From NCBI RefSeq assembly GCF_004346845.1, contig NZ_SMGI01000001.1:310001-374000 (forward strand): a stretch of DNA of 64,000 bases, read 5' to 3'. Of the stretch, positions 59,242 to 64,000 are shown piece after piece (the stretch's first letter is position 1; the number at the start of each line of letters is the position of its first letter). Source of the DNA: Winogradskyella wandonensis (GTDB lineage: Bacteria; Bacteroidota; Bacteroidia; Flavobacteriales; Flavobacteriaceae). Below the pieces are notes generated by a model that worked only from the letters and a program-made list of their open reading frames with translations, was not told where the DNA came from and searched no databases. Position numbers and translations under genes: made by a program.

Positions 59242-60401
59242 GTATTGTCTTGCCATCAGTTCCAGCATATTCTGAAACCTTTTTTGTAAACAAAATCAAA
59301 GGATTACAACGGCATGGATTCTCTGTGGTTATTTTTGCTAGCAGTGCGGGTACAAAAGAATTTCATCTCTCTAAATTTAAATTAGCACCAAAATTAAAAG
59401 GGAGCAAAGTTTCTATTGTCTTTAATAGCCTTTATATCTTATGTCTTTCGTTTGTATTTCAATTTAAAAAGAGTAAGAGATTATATCTACTAGACAAAAA
59501 AGACGGTGTTGGTTTTTTACAGCGTTTAAAAAATATTATTAGTAGTTATCACATATTTTCAGAACCATTAGATTGGTTACATTTTGGGTTTGGCACTATG
59601 GTTTTTAATAAAGAAAATGTTGCAAAAGCTATTGATGCTAGAATGGCAGTCAGTTTTAGAGGGTTTGATATAGGCGTTTATCCTTTAAAACATCCTAGTT
59701 GTTATCAAAAACTCTGGACTAAGGTTAATCGGATTCATGTAATTTCAGATGATATTAAAGAATTGGTTTATGAGAATGGTTTTGGAGGTGAATCAGAGAT
59801 AATTAAAATTACTCCAGCAATAGATACTTCTTTTTTTAATTACGAAAAAGAACTTCATTTAGCTAAAGAGAGTAGATTTGTAACTGTTGCAAGACTGCAT
59901 TGGAAGAAAGGTCTAGTTTATACATTAGAAGCGCTCTCCATTTTAAAAAGTTTAGGCTATTCTTTTCATTATACAATTATCGGTGATGGTGCTGAAAAGG
60001 AACGTTTACAATTTGCAATACATCAACTTAATTTAGAAGGTAATGTGACTCTTAAAGGTAAAATGGAACATGAGGATATAAAGAAAGCACTAGAGGATGC
60101 GGACATTTATTTGCAGTATAGCATTCAAGAAGGTTTTTGTAATGCTGTTCTCGAAGCTCAAGCTGTTGGTTTATTATCAGTGGTATCTGATGCAGAGGGA
60201 TTGTCCGAAAATATTATCAATAATAAAACGGGTTGGGTTGTACCTAAACAAAGTCCCAAATTACTAGCAGAGAAATTATTGGAAGTCATAAATTTAGATG
60301 ATGAGGAAAAACAAAAAATATCGAAGTCTGCAAGAGAAAGAGTTATCAATCAATTTAATTTGACAAAACAAGCCAAAGAATTTATAAATTTTTATGAATA
60401 G
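59232..60401 (+). CDS. Glycosyltransferase family 4 (GT-B), paralogue of the preceding gene
   Basis: 389 aa. GIVLPSVPAYSETFFVNKI, FHLSKFKLAPKLKG, VSFRGFDIGVYPLKHP, VARLHWKKGLVYTLEALSIL, IIGDGAEKERLQF and SIQEGFCNAVLEAQAVGLLSV (E-x7-E). WcaL-type GT4. The LHWKKG region and the C-terminal half resemble 58054-59241. It overlaps the FkbM gene by 8 bp. Confidence 0.88.
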   Translation: MRIGIVLPSVPAYSETFFVNKIKGLQRHGFSVVIFASSAGTKEFHLSKFKLAPKLKGSKVSIVFNSLYILCLSFVFQFKKSKRLYLLDKKDGVGFLQRLKNIISSYHIFSEPLDWLHFGFGTMVFNKENVAKAIDARMAVSFRGFDIGVYPLKHPSCYQKLWTKVNRIHVISDDIKELVYENGFGGESEIIKITPAIDTSFFNYEKELHLAKESRFVTVARLHWKKGLVYTLEALSILKSLGYSFHYTIIGDGAEKERLQFAIHQLNLEGNVTLKGKMEHEDIKKALEDADIYLQYSIQEGFCNAVLEAQAVGLLSVVSDAEGLSENIINNKTGWVVPKQSPKLLAEKLLEVINLDDEEKQKISKSARERVINQFNLTKQAKEFINFYE

Positions 60402-61248
60402 ACTTTTAGTTAAAATATACAGTTTAGTTCCTGAAAATTTAAAAAAGAGGATAGGGCAATCTCAGGCTTTAAAAGGTTTGAGGAAAAAGCTATTATACAC
60501 ACCAAACGGATTTAAGATAGCCAAAGTCTTAGTTAATCATGGTTATGGTAAACATCATGTGAATTTCAATTTTGTAGCTTCAATAAAAATCGCTGTAAAA
60601 GCAAAAGAATTGGGTATTGAAAATACGGTACTAAGAAATAGTTTTAAGCTAATCGATAAGTTTAAACCCAATAGAAATGATTTAGTAGTTTTCGACGTGG
60701 GTTCTAATTTTGGGTACTTGGCGGCTGTTTGGTCTGATTCTGTTGGGGCTAAAGGAAAAGTTTTAGCTTTTGAACCTAATAGGAATTTATTTCAAACCAT
60801 TAAAAAAACAATCGAAGCGAATACTAAATTTTCTTATAATTTTGAAGTTTATAATCTCGCAATAGGCTCCAAAAAAGGACGTGTAAATTTAAATGCGAGT
60901 GCCTTCTCGTCTAACACCGAGGACATGTCAGCTGCTATTGAGGCTTATGATGTAGACATGGTAAAGCTCGATGATTTCGTGAAATATCATGATATCTCGC
61001 AAGTCGATTTACTAAAAATTGATGTCGATGGTATTGAGCTCGATATTTTAAAAGGTGCCGAGCGTATCTTAAAAGCTCATACTGCAATTGTTATCGTAGA
61101 AACGAATAACGACCAGCGTATTATAGACCATTTTAGAGAGCTAGATTACTTAATTTATGATATGAAGTTAGACTTATATCAAAATTCTCAGACGCTACCT
61201 GTAAACATTTTCTGCGTACCAAAAACACTAGACAAAGATGTTGTTTAG
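60394..61248 (+). CDS. FkbM family SAM-dependent methyltransferase
   Basis: 284 aa. The SAM motif is VVFDVGSNFGYLAAVWSD (about 97-114), followed by AFEPNRNLFQTIKKTI. The FkbM signature DLLKIDVDGIELDILKGAERI lies near 205-225. Family members methylate sugar hydroxyls. It is therefore a second kind of O-methylation in the locus, alongside the Zn-ribbon enzymes. Overlaps both neighbours (8 and 11 bp). Confidence 0.9.
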   Translation: MNRLLVKIYSLVPENLKKRIGQSQALKGLRKKLLYTPNGFKIAKVLVNHGYGKHHVNFNFVASIKIAVKAKELGIENTVLRNSFKLIDKFKPNRNDLVVFDVGSNFGYLAAVWSDSVGAKGKVLAFEPNRNLFQTIKKTIEANTKFSYNFEVYNLAIGSKKGRVNLNASAFSSNTEDMSAAIEAYDVDMVKLDDFVKYHDISQVDLLKIDVDGIELDILKGAERILKAHTAIVIVETNNDQRIIDHFRELDYLIYDMKLDLYQNSQTLPVNIFCVPKTLDKDVV

Positions 61249-62557
61249 CTTTTTAAAATATTTACAACCCACGCACTATTTTGGTTTAAAAACCCAAAAC
61301 AGGAATTTTGTGTTTCCAAAAGTTGATGCGACTATTAACTCCAATTTTCCAAGAGATAATAGGTATCAATCCGAGACGGCAAAAACGTACGATCAATCCT
61401 GGCGTGCCGTATTAAATGGGTATATCAATTATTCAGACACTATTTCAGAAGTTGAAGTCTTATCTGTTTTTGATAATTATGTGTTTTCGAGAAAATATTT
61501 TAGTAAAGCTTGGGTGTACTACGTTTTGTTATTACGGCTGTTGCGTTTGAAAAATCCAATCAAAGAACTTTCAGGATTTTTTAAAAGCAGACAAATAACT
61601 CGTTATTCATCTGGTTCGGAAACATTCGATTATACTGAATACAGCCATTACCAAAGTCAGCTTTTAAAATCGAAGCCTTTAGTTTCTGTTATCATTCCAA
61701 CTCTCAATCGCTATCCATACCTTAAGGATGTTTTAAAAGATTTGGAAGCTCAGGATTACAGTAATTTTGAAGTCATAGTCGTTGACCAGTCGCAGCCATT
61801 TGAAAAAGACTTCTATAACCACTATGATTTAAATTTAAGCGTTGATTACCAACAAGAAAAGGCTTTGTGGTTAGCACGGAATTCAGCTATAAAACAATCC
61901 AAGGGCGATTATATCTTATTGTTTGATGATGATAATCGGGTAGAGCCCAATTGGATTTCAGAGCACTTAAAAACGCTAGACTTTTTTAAAGCCGATATTT
62001 CTTCTGGTGTTTCGATTTCTAAAGTAGGCGATAAAATTCCAGCGCATTATAGCTATTTTAAAATAAGTGACCAATTAGACACTGGAAATGTCCTCCTTAA
62101 GACATCTATTTTTTCTGAGATAGGTCTTTTTGATAGACAATTTGAAAAACAACGGATGGGAGATGGCGAGTTTGGTTTGCGTGCTTTTTTAAATGGTTAC
62201 AAGAATGTATCAAATCCACATGCTAAACGCTTACATTTAAAAGTGGGTTCTGGTGGTTTGCGTGAAATGGGGAGTTGGGATGCTTTTAGAACTAAAAATC
62301 TGTTTCAACCAAGACCAATACCAAGTGTGCTCTATTTTTTTAGACGTTATTTTGGTGATAAACGAAGTTTATTATCCGTTTTAAGGACAGTCCCAATTTC
62401 AGTAGTGCCTTATAAGTACAAAAGCAATAAACCAATGTTGATTTTAAGTAGTTTAATTGCTTTAGTTTTATCTCCATTAATCCTTTTTCAAATTATAAAA
62501 TCATGGCGATTGTCATCAGTGAAACTTAAGGAAGGACCAAAAATTGAAATGCTCTAA
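61238..62557 (+). CDS. Glycosyltransferase family 2 with N-terminal extension
   Basis: 439 aa. An N-terminal region of about 145 residues without recognised domain precedes the GT-A domain at 148-340: VSVIIPTLNRYPYLKDVLKD, VIVVDQSQPFEKDF, and the LLFDDDNRVEPNWI metal site (DDD). A hydrophobic C-terminal helix (MLILSSLIALVLSPLILFQI, about 400-420) suggests membrane anchoring. The extension is unusual for the family. It shares 1 bp with the next gene (TAATG). Confidence 0.82.
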   Translation: MLFSFLKYLQPTHYFGLKTQNRNFVFPKVDATINSNFPRDNRYQSETAKTYDQSWRAVLNGYINYSDTISEVEVLSVFDNYVFSRKYFSKAWVYYVLLLRLLRLKNPIKELSGFFKSRQITRYSSGSETFDYTEYSHYQSQLLKSKPLVSVIIPTLNRYPYLKDVLKDLEAQDYSNFEVIVVDQSQPFEKDFYNHYDLNLSVDYQQEKALWLARNSAIKQSKGDYILLFDDDNRVEPNWISEHLKTLDFFKADISSGVSISKVGDKIPAHYSYFKISDQLDTGNVLLKTSIFSEIGLFDRQFEKQRMGDGEFGLRAFLNGYKNVSNPHAKRLHLKVGSGGLREMGSWDAFRTKNLFQPRPIPSVLYFFRRYFGDKRSLLSVLRTVPISVVPYKYKSNKPMLILSSLIALVLSPLILFQIIKSWRLSSVKLKEGPKIEML

Positions 62558-63663
62558 TGCCTGATACAACCAAACATATTGTTCTTTTAACTTCTGAGTT
62601 TCCGCCATTACCTGGGGGCATAGGTAATCACGCCTATAATTTAGCAGAATATTTATCACATTTTGGGTACAAGGTTTCTGTAATTGCAGACCAACGAGAT
62701 ACGTCGCAGAATGAAATGGAATTCGACAGAAAATTAAAAAGCAATATTTATCGTGTGGCTTTGATGTTTCCTCGATTTCTAATGTATTTAAAACGTATTT
62801 GGTACTGTTACAAGTTGTCTAAAACAGCTGATACACTTATATGTTCTGGAAAGTTTCCACTTTGGATAGGTGCTTTTTTAAAGCCTTTTGTATCCGTAGA
62901 GTTAATTGCTGTCATTCACGGTACGGAAGTTAATTTTTCAAATAATAGCCTGCGGAAATCTATAAATTGGTCATTAAAACGTTTTGATAAAGTCATTGCA
63001 GTTTCAAATTTCACAAAGTCTTTAGTTGGTGATTTGGACCTTAAGAATGTTGAGGTGATTCCAAATGGCTATGCACTGTCTGAGTCTCATTCTAGTACTG
63101 ATAGCAAGATTCAAATAGAAGGACATCCAAAATTACTAACTGTTGGTAATGTTACCGAACGAAAAGGGCAGGCCACTGTTATAAAGCATCTACCAAAACT
63201 CAAGAAAGTTTATCCAAATATTCATTACCACTGTGTGGGTTTAAAAACTGAAGCTGAAAATCTGTTGGCTTTAGCTAAATCACTTAATGTCTCTAATCAT
63301 GTGACGTTTCATGGCCATGTATCACAAGAGCAGCTCAACGGTTTTTATGAAAGCTCAGATATTTGTGTGATGTTAAGTCAGACTACAGACACAGGTGATG
63401 TCGAAGGTTTTGGTATTGCGTTAATAGAAGCCAATCATTTTGGTTTACCGACTATCGGTTCAAAATGGTGCGGTATTGAGGATGCTATTGACGATGGTAT
63501 ATCGGGTCTTTTGATTGATGCTACTAAATCTGAAGATTTTGTCGATGCAGTTAAGACCATTTTTAATGGTTCTGAGGATTTTTCAGAAAACGCGAAGCTT
63601 TGGGCAGAACAACATCACTGGCATCATATTATAAAACAGTATGTAGATTATATTGAAGCATGA
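62557..63663 (+). CDS. Glycosyltransferase family 4 (GT-B)
   Basis: 368 aa. LTSEFPPLPGGIGNHAYNLA is the classical PimB/PimA-like N-terminus; VIHGTEVNFSNNSLR, VSNFTKSLVGDLDLK, TVGNVTERKGQATVIKHL and EGFGIALIEANHFGLPTIGS (E-x7-E) complete the family signature. The sugar is unknown. It overlaps the next gene by 4 bp (ATGA). Confidence 0.89.
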   Translation: MPDTTKHIVLLTSEFPPLPGGIGNHAYNLAEYLSHFGYKVSVIADQRDTSQNEMEFDRKLKSNIYRVALMFPRFLMYLKRIWYCYKLSKTADTLICSGKFPLWIGAFLKPFVSVELIAVIHGTEVNFSNNSLRKSINWSLKRFDKVIAVSNFTKSLVGDLDLKNVEVIPNGYALSESHSSTDSKIQIEGHPKLLTVGNVTERKGQATVIKHLPKLKKVYPNIHYHCVGLKTEAENLLALAKSLNVSNHVTFHGHVSQEQLNGFYESSDICVMLSQTTDTGDVEGFGIALIEANHFGLPTIGSKWCGIEDAIDDGISGLLIDATKSEDFVDAVKTIFNGSEDFSENAKLWAEQHHWHHIIKQYVDYIEA

Positions 63664-64000
63664 AACTGGTTATTATATCACATACCGAGCATTATAAAAC
63701 TTCTGATGGCGATATTGTTGGTTGGAGTCCTACTGTGAATGAAATTAATCATTTAGCGCCTCATTTTAGTTCTATTACTCATGTGGCCATGCTTCATAAC
63801 ACCAAAGCACCTAAAAGTGTTTTAAACTATTCTGAATCTAATATCAAATTTGTTGCATTACCTGCTTTAGGAGGTACTTCAGTTTTGAGTAAATTAAAGT
63901 TACTATTTTACATTCCTAAGATTATCTCTATAGTAAGAAAGGCATTAAAAGATGCTGATGCGTTTCAACTGCGAACACCTACGGGTATCGGTGTGTTTCT
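63660..64000 (+). CDS. Glycosyltransferase, 5' part only (runs off the window)
   Basis: Starts at the ATG within ATGA (63660) and stays open for 113 codons to the window edge, so it is incomplete here. The start (LVIISHTEHYKTSDGDIVGW) and the FQLRTPTGIGVF near the edge resemble N-domains of GT4-type transferases. No donor domain is visible, so the class is provisional. Confidence 0.6.
   Translation, partial: MKLVIISHTEHYKTSDGDIVGWSPTVNEINHLAPHFSSITHVAMLHNTKAPKSVLNYSESNIKFVALPALGGTSVLSKLKLLFYIPKIISIVRKALKDADAFQLRTPTGIGVF

Noticed and set aside
1..64000. tRNA, rRNA or tmRNA genes
   Set aside because: All intergenic gaps were read on both strands and no cloverleaf with a recognisable TTCRA arm was found; a tRNAscan run would be decisive.

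Overview
The window looks like chromosomal DNA of a marine-type Flavobacteriaceae bacterium (phylum Bacteroidota). The evidence is low GC, Bacteroidota-type promoter elements (TAnnTTTG), no conspicuous Shine-Dalgarno sequences, a long SecA without the zinc tail, and families such as DUF2911, DUF2795 and YwqK-repeat proteins. The genus cannot be fixed from sequence reading alone. No tRNA, rRNA, CRISPR array, transposase or integrase was seen.

Positions 1-24,659 are mostly housekeeping and conserved flavobacterial genes on both strands. They include tRNA thiolation (mnmA), a nitronate monooxygenase-like flavoprotein, MFS and MATE transporters, a PAP2 phosphatase, a polyprenyl-phosphate glycosyltransferase-like gene, a sugar-nucleotide epimerase, MeaB and a PduO-type cobalamin adenosyltransferase (both serving B12-dependent methylmalonyl-CoA mutase), and DUF2911. 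An ECF sigma / membrane-anchored partner / secreted repeat-protein operon (10,385-13,048) follows, then an M23 peptidase, secA, a MacB/LolD-type ATPase, a methyltransferase and an Uup-like ABC-F protein.

Positions 24,660-31,253 are a transition zone. Three gene-poor blocks (about 635, 570 and 635 bp) are filled with short-period repeats: octamer arrays of the type TTTAGnTG, heptamer arrays, and dispersed elements with TCGA..GCTCA cores. Between them lie wza/wzc (outer-membrane export lipoprotein and tyrosine autokinase) and a small divergent pair, a 248-aa protein of unknown function and a 69-aa helix-turn-helix-like protein, with a dyad-rich intergenic region between them.

Positions 31,260-64,000 form one surface-polysaccharide locus of 31 co-directional genes, many overlapping by a few bases, that runs off the right edge. 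It opens with an ABC exporter (Wzm/Wzt, with a Wzt C-terminal substrate domain). It then carries Zn-ribbon methyltransferases, a pyruvyl transferase-like protein, a nonulosonic acid cassette (NeuB-like synthase, cytidylyltransferase-HAD fusion, polysialyltransferase-like enzyme), a WbsX/GH99-like protein, asparagine synthase and a glutaminase-less relative, a sugar aminotransferase with a PglD-like N-acyltransferase, a polyprenyl-P-hexose synthase-like GT2 paired with a GT-C enzyme, FkbM, and 18 glycosyltransferase-type genes in all. No Wzx or Wzy candidate was recognised, so the glycan is probably built in the cytoplasm and exported by the ABC transporter. It probably contains a sialic-acid-like sugar, an N-acylated amino sugar and methyl or pyruvyl decorations.
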